A stretch of 64,000 nucleotides of DNA from G020354785 sp964521285 (lineage in GTDB: Bacteria > Bacteroidota > Bacteroidia > Bacteroidales > UBA10428): assembly GCA_964521285.1 (NCBI GenBank), contig CAZFQS010000011.1, positions 62,001 through 126,000 on the forward strand. Direction: 5' to 3'. A model generated the notes under the pieces. The model was given only the letters and a program-made list of their open reading frames with translations, was not told the DNA's origin and ran no database searches. This document shows, one piece after another, positions 9,721 to 18,497 of this stretch (position 1 is the stretch's first letter; the number at the start of each line of letters is the position of its first letter). The position numbers and the translations under genes are program-made.

Positions 9721-10734
9721 ATGTTCAGATTATTCTGCATAATATTATTTTTAATTTCAGCGGTATTAACAAAAGCCCAGCAGCTGCCTATTTACAGCCA
9801 GTATATGTTGAATGGCTTTTTAATTAATCCTGCAGTTGTAGGTCACGAGGGTTATACAGCGGTAAATTTAACTGCAAGAGAACAATGGCTTGGACTTGAG
9901 AATGCTCCTTCAACTTATGCTCTCAGCGGTCAGACCAGGCTTCTTAAAAACAGTTTCATTTCACGTGCTGCTTCAATAAGAAGACGAAAGAGGGTCATGT
10001 CCAGAAGTGGAAGGATTGGTTTAGGAACTTATATATTTACGGACAGAAACGGAGCCTTTAACCGTACCGGCATACAGGGGACTTACGCATACCATATCAC
10101 AATGAGCACTTATCAGTTGTCTTTTGGTATCTCATTAACCGGTTTCCAGTTTAGAATTGACGAGGATAAAATTCGCACCTATGACCCCGATGACAGGTTA
10201 TTGATGGAAACCAAGAAATCAGCTCTAATACCGGATGCAAACTTCGGGATATATTATACTGACAGGCATATTTACGCCGGATTTTCAGGCATGCAGCTAT
10301 TTCAAAGTTCTCTGAAACTCAGCGGTGGTGAGGGTGCAGGCTTTAAAATGGTAAGACACTATTTTCTTATGTCCGGGTACAGGTTTGATGTAATCGATTT
10401 TTTATTTGCCGAGCCATCATTTTTATTAAAAACAACGGAAAAAATAATAGCACAGCTTGATATAAATCTTAAGTTATATTTTAAAGAAGACTATTGGGCA
10501 GGTATATCATACAGAACAGGCGGAGGAGCAAATATTAAAGAAGAACCTATAGAAGGGGTAGGATCATCAATCATCATAATGGCAGGTGCCAGGGTAGATA
10601 AATTTTTCTTTGGATATGCATTTGACTATACTTTAAGTAGTATAGGAAAATACAGTATAGGTTCACATGAAATTATGCTGGCAGTAAAATTTGGTGACAG
10701 CGCCAGAAGATACAGATGGCTTAACCGGTATTAA
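9721..10734 (+). CDS. PorP/SprF family type IX secretion outer-membrane protein
   Basis: 337 residues with a cleavable signal peptide (residues 1-19, ending LTKAQ). The family signature follows at once: QQLPIYSQYMLNGFLINPAVVG, then REQWLGLENAP. The rest is alternating beta-strand sequence ending in an aromatic residue near the C-terminus (YRWLNRY), as in outer-membrane barrels. Family members act with T9SS and are commonly encoded beside CHU_C or SprB-like cargo (established for SprF with SprB). Here it closes the cassette 1-10734, which suggests it serves the upstream adhesin or CHU_C protein specifically. Length is normal for the family. Confidence 0.92.
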   Translation: MFRLFCIILFLISAVLTKAQQLPIYSQYMLNGFLINPAVVGHEGYTAVNLTAREQWLGLENAPSTYALSGQTRLLKNSFISRAASIRRRKRVMSRSGRIGLGTYIFTDRNGAFNRTGIQGTYAYHITMSTYQLSFGISLTGFQFRIDEDKIRTYDPDDRLLMETKKSALIPDANFGIYYTDRHIYAGFSGMQLFQSSLKLSGGEGAGFKMVRHYFLMSGYRFDVIDFLFAEPSFLLKTTEKIIAQLDINLKLYFKEDYWAGISYRTGGGANIKEEPIEGVGSSIIIMAGARVDKFFFGYAFDYTLSSIGKYSIGSHEIMLAVKFGDSARRYRWLNRY

Positions 10735-10766
10735 ACAAATCACTTTCTACTTTAGAAAATCCTGTA

Positions 10767-12014
10767 TTAATATCTTTGACAATACATTTTAATGTGCTTG
10801 TCAGCTAATTCATAACCTAATTCCTTTGCCTTTCTCAGATCCTGACAACCCCCATCATAATCATTAATATTAATTTTGGAAATTCCCCTGCTGTAATAAG
10901 CATCAGGGTAATTTTGGTTTAGTTCAATGGCCTTGTCATAATCAGCAATTGCCTCCCTGTGTTTTTTCAAATTGCCCATTGATACACCCCTGTTAAAGTG
11001 ATATTCGGCGCGACGTGAATTCAGGGCTATGGCTTTATCGTAATACTTTACAGATGATAAAAAGTCCTGTTGCATAGACCTGGCAATACCTAATAAAAAG
11101 TATGACTGTTCATTTCTATCATCCAGATGAATAACTCTTTCCAAATCTGATACAGCATTTTTTAGTTGCCTGTCATGAATATAGGATAAAGCCCTGTTAT
11201 AATATGAATCTTCCAGCCTATATTTGTTTTCAATTGATTTTGTGAAATCGTAAATAGATGATTTATAATCTGATATATTGGCATAACATACACCTCTGTG
11301 ATAAAAAGCATCCATATACCCATTATCAAGAATTAGCGCCTGGCTGAAATCGTCAATTGCCCCTGAAAAATCCTTAAGACTCATTTTTAGAAATCCCCGG
11401 TTATAATATGCAGCTGTATTTTGCTTATCCATAGAGAGAAGCCGGTTATAATCCTTTATTGCCCCCTTATAGTCTTCCAGTGCAGACCTTGCTTCAATAC
11501 TTTTTAAATATATATCGATATTATCTTTGTTGGTTTCCATGGCTTTCTGATAGTCATCTACAGCTCCCAAATAATCACCTAAATTTGCCCTGGCAATACC
11601 CCGCTGGTAGTATGCCTGCGAATATGCCGAATCAAGCTGGAGTGTAGTACTGAAATCTTCAACTGATTCCTGAAAATTATTCTGTCTTAACATTACAAGT
11701 CCGTGATAAAAAGGAACCTCGATAAGCAAACTGTCTAATCTTCCTGCTATATTTACATATTCAAGTGCCTGCGCATAATTTTCCTGAAAATAATAAGTTT
11801 TCCCAATGTTTAAACAGGCATCTGCATATTTATTGTTAAGTTTAAACGCCCTCTGATAATAAATCATCGCCTTATTATATTCTTTCATTTCCGAAAATTT
11901 CAAGCCTTTTTCATTAAGCTGAACAGCAATTTTATTTTTATTCAGGTACAGGATCAGCCCGGCAATTAATATTATAAACAATATAATAACAGTAATAATT
12001 AGTTTCTTAGTCAT
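10767..12014 (-). CDS. Membrane-anchored TPR protein (about 11 TPRs)
   Basis: 415 residues. A single N-terminal membrane segment (about residues 5-24) is followed by about eleven consecutive 34-residue TPR motifs with typical YYxRGxxxxxxxDYxxAIxDYxxAIxLN spacing, reaching the C-terminus. There is no enzymatic domain. TPR arrays are protein-interaction scaffolds; an anchored, probably periplasm-facing scaffold is inferred. It converges with the PorP/SprF-like gene, ending 32 bp from it, and is divergent from the dehydrogenase at 12168. Partner unknown. Confidence 0.85.
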   Translation of the reverse strand: MTKKLIITVIILFIILIAGLILYLNKNKIAVQLNEKGLKFSEMKEYNKAMIYYQRAFKLNNKYADACLNIGKTYYFQENYAQALEYVNIAGRLDSLLIEVPFYHGLVMLRQNNFQESVEDFSTTLQLDSAYSQAYYQRGIARANLGDYLGAVDDYQKAMETNKDNIDIYLKSIEARSALEDYKGAIKDYNRLLSMDKQNTAAYYNRGFLKMSLKDFSGAIDDFSQALILDNGYMDAFYHRGVCYANISDYKSSIYDFTKSIENKYRLEDSYYNRALSYIHDRQLKNAVSDLERVIHLDDRNEQSYFLLGIARSMQQDFLSSVKYYDKAIALNSRRAEYHFNRGVSMGNLKKHREAIADYDKAIELNQNYPDAYYSRGISKININDYDGGCQDLRKAKELGYELADKHIKMYCQRY

Positions 12015-12112
12015 ATAATAATATTTATAATTAAAACTGGTAGAACAGCTGCAAAATACAGGAGGAAATAAAGATAAGCATTTTTTTAGCTTAAAATTAA
12101 GACCTGCATAAC

Positions 12113-12120
12113 TATATTTG
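12113..12120 (+). promoter_or_regulatory. Candidate -7 promoter box for the dehydrogenase gene
   Basis: TATATTTG matches the Bacteroidota TAnnTTTG element exactly, 47 bp before the GTG start at 12168, in the divergent gap between two genes. The -33 region is AT-rich without a clear TTTG. Confidence 0.4.
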
Positions 12121-12167
12121 CGTAGATATACATAATTTGTTTAAGTTTTAAATTATTAATCCTAGCA

Positions 12168-13205
12168 GTGAAATCAATTGTACTGACAGGCATAAGGCAA
12201 ATGAGACTTACAGAGAGTCCGACACAAAAAATTAAAGACCCCGCGGATATACTAATTAAAATAAAAAGAGTAGGAATATGCGGCAGTGATGTCCATTATT
12301 ATACTTCGGGAAGAATAGGTAATCAGGTTATTGAATATCCCTTTACAGTGGGACATGAAGCATCAGGCATAATTCAGGAAACAGGTAATGCAGTGAAAAA
12401 TCTGAAACCAGGTGACAGGGTGGCTATTGATCCTGCATTGCCCTGCTGGAAGTGTGACCAGTGCCTGGCTGGCCGGCATCATACATGCAGGCACCTTAAA
12501 TTCCTTGGAAACCCCGGGCAGGCTGAAGGTGCCTTATCAGAATATATAGTAATGCCTGAGACCTCCTGCTACCCTGTTCCTGAAAATCTTAGTATGGAAC
12601 AGGCTGTTGTCTCTGAGCCCCTGGCAATTGGACTTTATTCAGTAAAAAAATCAGACTTAACCGGAAATAAAAAAATCGGGATCCTGGGATTTGGCCCCAT
12701 TGGAATGAGTGTTTTCTTATCAGCCAGATATTATAATATTAAAGACATTTATGTAACTGATAAAATTAATGAAAGGTTGAATATTGCAAACAAATCCGGT
12801 GCATCATGGACAGGGAATCCCGATAAGTCAAATATTGTTAAAGAAATTCTAAATCTGGAGCCATTGCAGCTGGATGTTGTTTTTGAATGTTGCGGCAAGC
12901 AGGAAGCAGTTGATCAGGCAATTGATTTGCTTAAACCGGGCGGTAAATTAATGATCATTGGTATTCCTGATTTTGATTACTGGTCGTTAAGTGTGGATAA
13001 AACAAGGCGTAAGGAAATTACAATAATTAATGTTAGAAGACAGGTCGAGTGTACAAAACTGGCACTTGATTTAATGGCAGGGGGAAAAATTAATGTTGAG
13101 AACATGATAACACATCATTTTGCTTTCAGGGATACGGAAAAAGGATTTGAGATGGTAAGTGATTATAAAGATGGTGTAATGAAAGCAATAGTAGATATAG
13201 ACTAA
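12168..13205 (+). CDS. Zinc-dependent medium-chain alcohol/polyol dehydrogenase (sorbitol/xylitol DH-like)
   Basis: 345 residues from a GTG start. Catalytic zinc ligands are visible as C38 (GICGSDVHYY), H63-E64 (GHE) and E150 (SEPLAIG). The structural zinc lobe has C93, C96, C99 and C107. The Rossmann dinucleotide loop is GILGFGPIG (171-179), followed by an acidic residue typical of NAD preference (VTDK). GSDVHYY with an intact structural-zinc lobe is characteristic of the sorbitol/xylitol/L-threonine dehydrogenase branch. The likely reaction is NAD-dependent oxidation of a polyol or sugar alcohol; the exact substrate cannot be read from sequence. Stands alone on the + strand; a candidate promoter lies at 12113. 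Confidence 0.88.
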   Translation: MKSIVLTGIRQMRLTESPTQKIKDPADILIKIKRVGICGSDVHYYTSGRIGNQVIEYPFTVGHEASGIIQETGNAVKNLKPGDRVAIDPALPCWKCDQCLAGRHHTCRHLKFLGNPGQAEGALSEYIVMPETSCYPVPENLSMEQAVVSEPLAIGLYSVKKSDLTGNKKIGILGFGPIGMSVFLSARYYNIKDIYVTDKINERLNIANKSGASWTGNPDKSNIVKEILNLEPLQLDVVFECCGKQEAVDQAIDLLKPGGKLMIIGIPDFDYWSLSVDKTRRKEITIINVRRQVECTKLALDLMAGGKINVENMITHHFAFRDTEKGFEMVSDYKDGVMKAIVDID

Positions 13206-13275
13206 ATTGCATTATATTACCTGATTTATGGAATACATTACTGCATAAGCTCATTTTATCCGGTAATTATTAATA

Positions 13276-13473
13276 ATGGTAACATGCAATAAATGTAATA
13301 AAAATCCATCGGCAGGAATTATCGGGTTTTGTGAGGACCTAAATAAACCAGGATATAACCTGGCAGTATTTTTCTATGGATGTAGTTTTGATTGCCTGTT
13401 TTGCCACAATGCTTCACACAAATCACTTAACGTGGCTTCTACAATAACTGAAGATGAAATGGTTTATTTTTAA
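13276..13473 (+). pseudogene. Truncated radical-SAM activating-enzyme-like remnant
   Basis: 65 residues only. The N-terminus has C4, C7 and C19 and then the radical-SAM [4Fe-4S] motif C36-x3-C40-x2-C43 (GCSFDCLFCHN). It stops after EDEMVYF, before the SAM-binding and barrel segments. Relatives of anaerobic ribonucleotide reductase or glycyl-radical activating enzymes are usually over 200 residues. The sequence after the stop (13474-13562) is AT-rich and I found no continuation of the domain. Best read as a decayed gene; a very small iron-sulfur protein is possible but less likely. Confidence 0.65.
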
Positions 13474-13562
13474 TTAGTTATTATTATATTAGTATAGTTT
13501 ACTATTTTTATAATCATTAATCATTGTCTGAATAGTCCTGTATAAAAAACTTTTAAAAATAA

Positions 13563-14309
13563 ATGAATGTGAGTATGAATCTTAAAATCCCTGCTAATCC
13601 AATAATATTTGCTTTTATAGCTTTATTCATATTATGTATATCATGCAAATCAGATAAGGAAAAAGAATTAAAAAGCATAAAGGATACAAAACTCAAGGTA
13701 AAAGAGAAGGTATCGGGAGTCTGCATATGGGATGGCATTGCAATTCGTGAAAAACCTTCCAGGAATGCACCGTTAATTTCAACAATGAATCTGGGCGAAT
13801 CATTTTATTACCTGAATACACATGCTATAGACTCTTCTTATAGGAACCAAAAATATTTAAGCATTGAATTATCGGATGGGACTGTTGCATGGGCAGCAGA
13901 GTTCGGATTGATAATTAATGCAAAAACAGGAGTAATTAAAGACAAGGTACCAATATATAAACGCCCTGATTTGCTGACTATCAGCGATGAAGAATTTTCT
14001 CCTATGGATATACTGGCTATAACAGAAGAGACTGATGACTGGCTGAAAGTTACAGGGGAAAAGAAAAAGCTCAAAGGCTGGATCAAAAAGTCTTATGTTT
14101 CACTTAATGAAGAAGATATTGCTTTCGCATTAATTGCTAAAAGGGTGTTGGCTGCCAAAGATGATAAATCGTTGTTAGATAAAATTCAAAATATACTGGA
14201 TAACAATCCTTATCCTACCTCCATATTTGTTGAGACTCTAAATAAAATATCACAGGAAGAAAAGAACAAAAAAAGGCTGGAGGAAATTATGCTTGAAGAA
14301 GGGTTGTAA
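13563..14309 (+). CDS. Lipoprotein with two SH3-like domains
   Basis: 248 residues; ATG 13575 (residue 5) is an alternative start. A hydrophobic signal ends at a probable lipobox with C28 (LCISC). After a charged Lys/Glu linker come two bacterial SH3-like modules. The first, about residues 50-120, has IAIREKPSRNAPLI and ends AWAAEFG. The second, about 125-180, has VPIYKRP and ends KGWIKKSYV. A helical charged tail follows. Such SH3b lipoproteins typically bind peptidoglycan or other envelope partners in the periplasm. No operon partner: 160 bp separate it from the convergent gene. Confidence 0.82.
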   Translation: MNVSMNLKIPANPIIFAFIALFILCISCKSDKEKELKSIKDTKLKVKEKVSGVCIWDGIAIREKPSRNAPLISTMNLGESFYYLNTHAIDSSYRNQKYLSIELSDGTVAWAAEFGLIINAKTGVIKDKVPIYKRPDLLTISDEEFSPMDILAITEETDDWLKVTGEKKKLKGWIKKSYVSLNEEDIAFALIAKRVLAAKDDKSLLDKIQNILDNNPYPTSIFVETLNKISQEEKNKKRLEEIMLEEGL

Positions 14310-14470
14310 AGTACATTCAGAGGGGGACAGGGATGAAAGTCAGGTATTAAGAATCCTTGCAGGCTTTGAAGTTACAGGTAAGCAAATTAATGATTGGACA
14401 TTTACAGGTAATCAATGATCAGTAGTAGTTAATCAATAATCATTTTAGTCCGGCCGAAATACTAGTCAGA

Positions 14471-14848
14471 CTAATATTTAACATGGATTTTATTCACGCA
14501 TTCCGGACAGAAACCAAGGGTAAATTCCAACTCATAATTCTTATTTAAATAATCCTTGAGTTCAACCCATTGAGCACGATGCTTATCATATACTTTATTG
14601 CACATAGAACACATACGAATAAATCCCTCCAGATATTTGATTTTTCTTAAAAGTTTCCTTGTTACCAGAATTGTAATAATAGCAAGTATTAATGCAATAA
14701 CTGATTCGGTAATGCTCTCAGTTAAATTTACAGGTGTTTTTTGCGCTTTAAAGAATAAATATGGTATATCCGCGATTTCGTTAATCCAGGTAAGGACAAT
14801 TAGAATACAGAAACCCATAGCTTCGTAAACAAGTATCTTTTTTTTCAT
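14471..14848 (-). CDS. Small membrane protein with C-terminal double-CxxC zinc-ribbon-like tail
   Basis: 125 residues. Two membrane segments (about 8-25 and 47-64) are followed by a short basic stretch and a cytoplasmic-type tail with C80-x2-C83 and C114-x2-C117 (MCSMCNKVYD and LGFCPEC). This tail layout, CxxC, then a Trp/Tyr-rich helix, then FxxGxCPEC, is often seen at the C-terminus of sensory and response-regulator proteins, so metal binding is inferred. No catalytic domain; function unknown. Confidence 0.75.
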   Translation of the reverse strand: MKKKILVYEAMGFCILIVLTWINEIADIPYLFFKAQKTPVNLTESITESVIALILAIITILVTRKLLRKIKYLEGFIRMCSMCNKVYDKHRAQWVELKDYLNKNYELEFTLGFCPECVNKIHVKY

Positions 14849-14940
14849 AGATTTTATATTGGCAGTCTAATCTGACTGAGCTTATTTAACTTATTCTATA
14901 TTAACAACTAATTTACAAAAAATAATTCAACTGGTAATGA

Positions 14941-14981
14941 GGGACAGCGCCCTTTTAGGCGCTGTCCCCTGGTGCTGTCCC
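14941..14981. repeat. REP-like GGGACAGCGCC palindrome
   Basis: Left arm 14941-14951 (gggacagcgcc), 6-base loop and right arm 14958-14968 form a perfect 11-bp stem. A further partial copy of the right arm (ggtgctgtccc) follows at 14971-14981. The element is far more GC-rich than its surroundings. GGGACAGC-type palindromes are commonly the REP elements mobilised by REP-associated tyrosine transposases; no such transposase is in this window. It also lies just after the 3' end of the minus-strand gene at 14995 and could help end its transcription. Confidence 0.7.
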
Positions 14982-14994
14982 AGTTATTATCTAA

Positions 14995-17247
14995 CTATTT
15001 ATGAATATTTTGTGCTTGTATTAACTTTTCAAGTACAGGTATTTTTTCATAATCAGGGTCTAACTGTTTTATATCATTTAATATATTCTGCGCCCTTTGA
15101 ACTCTTCTGTTTTTTATAAATAGAATACCTAAATTATACAGAAAACTCACATCCTTTTTGAAATCAGGATAGGTTTTAAGAAAATAAAGAATAGCATCTT
15201 TATCGTTTTTTCTGATAAGAATCTCGCCAACCATACGGTTAGCGAGAGGAGTTTCTTTTATATCTAATGAATATAAAAATTCTTCTAATGCATTGTCTAA
15301 ATTACCTTCCTTAAAATGATTTAAAGCCCTGTGAATTATATTCTCAACTTGTATCGGAACAATAAGGCTGTATTGCAGCTTTTGATCAGAAAATTGTGGT
15401 TTATAAGTTGGATTTATCCTTCTCAGTTTCATCAATAATTCTCTTGATTTTATACTATCTCCGTTAAAAAAATATGCTTCAAGTTGTTTTTCCAGTAATT
15501 TTTCTTTATTATTTATATTAACAAATTGTGAAGCCTTATTTAGTGTTTCAATAGCCTCTGTATAATCGCCTTTTAATAACAATATTTCACCTTTCATATA
15601 ATACCCGTAAAATGTTTTTTTCAATTCTAAAGATTCATTTAAGATATTTAAAGCTAGTGGAAAGTCATTAATATTTATAAGGCATATAGCTGCTTCTAAA
15701 TAATCTTCAGCCCAATAGGGATTACATGTTATTGCTGCCTGATATTCCCTGAAAGCATTATAAAAATCACTTTTCCCTTTATAAAATTTTGCCAGTTCCA
15801 AATGTGCATCAGCTATATTGAACTCAGGTGACTTCATTGCTGTAAAAGCGAGTGAATCAATTAATGATACAGGTTTATATATTTTCCTGTAGTCAACATA
15901 CGGCACGCTTAATGGCTGAAAGGGCCAGTGATAACTCAGGTTTTTTATTCTGTGAACCCCAAATAAGCTGTCCAATTCAGTATATCCCCAATTCCTTTGA
16001 TAATATTCAGAAGATTTATAATATAATATATTTATGTTCTCAGCAATAAGTTTAGATTTGGCAATTTCATTGAAAAAAGCATCGGCCATTAAAAAATACC
16101 CATTAATATTAGGATGTACATGTTCAATCACAAGGTTATTACCAATTAAACCGTTTGGTGATTTTTTTTCAAAATAAGTTTTCATCTGTACTAAAGTGGC
16201 TTCATATTTTGCACTTAATTCATGTATTATCTCATTTATTTCTTCTGAAGCCCTGAACCTTATGCAATCCAATTCTTTTGCCAGGTAGTAATTTTTCTTT
16301 GCTAATTTATATTTTTCGTCTTCCTCATATTTTATGCTTTTATTGTAAATTTCAATTGCCGGGGGATACTCAGATGTAATTATTGAACAAAATGGTTTTA
16401 AATCTCTTATATTGCATATTACTTCACTGATAAATACAGGTACTCCTTTATGTTTTGCCTTTTTTAATAATTTATTTATATTTTCCCTGAATTGTTGAAT
16501 TCCTATATTATAGATTTCACCTTTATATGGTATTTCCTTATTGTCAGCAATACGTTTCATCAAAGTACCCCTTGCATTTTGGCCATTATTTTTACCAGAT
16601 AATAATTTACCAGTTCTGGCAATTGTATTTCTTAATAACTGATAAAGCCTTAATGATAGAAGGTCTAAATGTAAGAACGTTAAGCTCCTGTATTTATATA
16701 TTTTTTCTTTTGATCCGATTCCGAATGCCCCGTAAAATTCATTATGCCCGGCATAGATAAGAATCGCATCCGGCGATTCCTTTAATATTTTATTAATAAA
16801 GTCCAGTAAGGTAAAACTGTTTATTGCGGTAATAGCCGTATTAATGACTTCTATATGTTTTTCAGGATAATTATCCTGCAACCTTTTGTGCAATATTCTT
16901 GAAAACGTCAAATTTCCGCTATATGGAAAGCCAATAGCTGTTGAACTGCCTAAGACAAAAATCCTGAATCCATTATCAGGTTTTTGTTTTAAAAACATAT
17001 CATTGCCAGGCCGTGTATATTCGAGTCTTTGAAAATATTTTTTTCCGATTTCAGGATTTACAATTTTGTATTCCTGGAATTCCTTAAAAGGATATTTAAT
17101 GAATAAATCGAGATCATCACCGTAATTAATAATCCTTAATAAAATTTCAATAAAGAATAATATAATAAATGGAAAACATATTAGTAAAGAATTATAAATA
17201 AGCTTTTTTGATAAATTTAATTTTATATTATTTTTTTTTCTTATCAT
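14995..17247 (-). CDS. Membrane-anchored SGNH/GDSL-like hydrolase with C-terminal TPR repeats
   Basis: 750 residues. One N-terminal membrane segment (about 17-38) is followed by an SGNH-type domain: block I FVLGSSTAIG with the candidate nucleophile Ser, block II around NTAITAINS, block III YAGHNEFYG and block V EHVHPNINGYF with the candidate His. The usual Asp of DxxH is replaced by Glu. From about residue 470 to the end there are TPR motifs (NAFREYQAAITCNPYWAEDYLEAAICL and similar). The combination suggests an envelope esterase or acyl-modifying enzyme on a protein-binding scaffold. Substrate unknown. It is bordered by the palindrome at 14941 and a 197-bp AT-rich gap upstream. Confidence 0.82.
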   Translation of the reverse strand: MIRKKNNIKLNLSKKLIYNSLLICFPFIILFFIEILLRIINYGDDLDLFIKYPFKEFQEYKIVNPEIGKKYFQRLEYTRPGNDMFLKQKPDNGFRIFVLGSSTAIGFPYSGNLTFSRILHKRLQDNYPEKHIEVINTAITAINSFTLLDFINKILKESPDAILIYAGHNEFYGAFGIGSKEKIYKYRSLTFLHLDLLSLRLYQLLRNTIARTGKLLSGKNNGQNARGTLMKRIADNKEIPYKGEIYNIGIQQFRENINKLLKKAKHKGVPVFISEVICNIRDLKPFCSIITSEYPPAIEIYNKSIKYEEDEKYKLAKKNYYLAKELDCIRFRASEEINEIIHELSAKYEATLVQMKTYFEKKSPNGLIGNNLVIEHVHPNINGYFLMADAFFNEIAKSKLIAENINILYYKSSEYYQRNWGYTELDSLFGVHRIKNLSYHWPFQPLSVPYVDYRKIYKPVSLIDSLAFTAMKSPEFNIADAHLELAKFYKGKSDFYNAFREYQAAITCNPYWAEDYLEAAICLININDFPLALNILNESLELKKTFYGYYMKGEILLLKGDYTEAIETLNKASQFVNINNKEKLLEKQLEAYFFNGDSIKSRELLMKLRRINPTYKPQFSDQKLQYSLIVPIQVENIIHRALNHFKEGNLDNALEEFLYSLDIKETPLANRMVGEILIRKNDKDAILYFLKTYPDFKKDVSFLYNLGILFIKNRRVQRAQNILNDIKQLDPDYEKIPVLEKLIQAQNIHK

Positions 17248-17444
17248 AAATATTATAAGCCTTACTAACTAATACTTAAAATTTTTTTGTTTTATAAAAT
17301 TAATAAATATCACCAGTACTAAATATTTAACATTATAAATTTAGAACAGGCTTATACTTTGATAATTTGAATTAAATTATTATTTTTATTTTGAATAATA
17401 TTTGTCTGTCTTGAAAATTTAATATAAACCTAAATTAAATTACT

Positions 17445-18437
17445 ATGAAAAAAATCTACCCGTTATTGTTATTGTGCCTGTTTGCAATATCAGCAATGGC
17501 ACAGGAACCAGAAATAACAATCAGAAAATGTATTGATGAGGAAAGCACTCCAGTAATTGACGGAACAGTTGATGATGTTTGGGATTTAGTGGATGGTTAT
17601 GAAATGTTAGATACCGGTGACCCGGAGGCAACAATCTATGAGGGAGTGTGGAAAATGGTTTGGAGTGATGAATCTCTTATAATACTTGTTTCTGTTGATG
17701 ATGATAATCATTGTGACCAGTGGTGTACCGGTTTAAATGACTGGGAGTCTGACAGAGTTGAAGTTTTTATTGATGTAAATGAAGTATTGTGGGATACTTT
17801 AGGGGCTAATCCTAATGAAATTCCCGGCGGTCCGGATGCCGGGCACTATCAATTTACAGGACCATGGACACAGGATGTTGATGAATATAGTGGTGAAGTT
17901 TCACAATGGCCAAGTAATAATCCTTATAATATTGGATATTATATTGACGGAGACTATTTTGATTATGAGTTTGGTATTCCCTGGTCATCTCTTGTAGATT
18001 GTACAGGTGTTGCCTTTACTCCGGCTGATGGAAAATTGATAGGTGTTCAGGTAGTAATGGTTGACGTTGACGACGATGACGTTAATACAAGAAAATTTCT
18101 TAACTGGAAAGATATAGATGCCTGGGATAATATGGATAGTGCTGGTGTAATACAACTTAGTGAAGCATCTGTTACTGGCATTTACAATCATGAAGCAATA
18201 AAGACAATTAATGTCTATCCTAATCCGGCAAGAAATTACATTACTATTAATACAGAACTTGGGAAAGCGATGGAAGTAAGAATTTATAATACTATTGGCC
18301 AGGAAGTATTATGGATCGAGAAATATAATGGAGAAAGAATATATCTCGCTGGTCTCAAAACCGGAGTATATTATGCTGCTATTTATGATAATAAAAGTAA
18401 ATTACTTGGTAAAAATAAATTTACAATTATTAAATAA
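17445..18437 (+). CDS. Secreted CBM9-like protein with T9SS type A tail
   Basis: 330 residues. Signal peptide 1-19 ends SAMAQ. Residues about 25-240 form a CBM9/DUF1083-like domain: PVIDGTVDDVWD near the start, then WSDESLIILVSVDDD, DRVEVFIDVN and YDFEFGIPW-type blocks (here DYEFGIPW). The last ~75 residues are a type A sorting domain (VYPNPARNYITI, IYNTIGQEV, LKTGVYY, KFTIIK). Export by T9SS and carbohydrate binding are inferred. It faces the GH3/GH51 genes convergently and may act on the same glycans. No catalytic motif seen. Confidence 0.88.
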   Translation: MKKIYPLLLLCLFAISAMAQEPEITIRKCIDEESTPVIDGTVDDVWDLVDGYEMLDTGDPEATIYEGVWKMVWSDESLIILVSVDDDNHCDQWCTGLNDWESDRVEVFIDVNEVLWDTLGANPNEIPGGPDAGHYQFTGPWTQDVDEYSGEVSQWPSNNPYNIGYYIDGDYFDYEFGIPWSSLVDCTGVAFTPADGKLIGVQVVMVDVDDDDVNTRKFLNWKDIDAWDNMDSAGVIQLSEASVTGIYNHEAIKTINVYPNPARNYITINTELGKAMEVRIYNTIGQEVLWIEKYNGERIYLAGLKTGVYYAAIYDNKSKLLGKNKFTIIK

Positions 18438-18447
18438 AAATATATAG

Positions 18448-18482
18448 TCAAAAAGGTTGCCTCAAAAGGGCAGCCTTTTTGA
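18448..18482. terminator. Bidirectional rho-independent terminator
   Basis: Arms 18448-18461 and 18469-18482 form a 14-bp stem with one G-U pair and a 7-base loop, flanked by T-tracts within the arms on both strands. It sits between the convergent CBM9-like and GH3 genes. Confidence 0.85.
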
Positions 18483-18497
18483 TTATTAGTGCTGTTT

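Noticed and set aside
13474..13562. Continuation of the radical-SAM gene by frameshift
   Set aside because: I read the other frames after the stop and found no barrel-like sequence, so deletion rather than a single frameshift is likely.
14937..15119. Short + strand reading frame over the palindrome
   Set aside because: It spans a REP-like hairpin and the antisense of the SGNH/TPR gene and has no protein-like composition.
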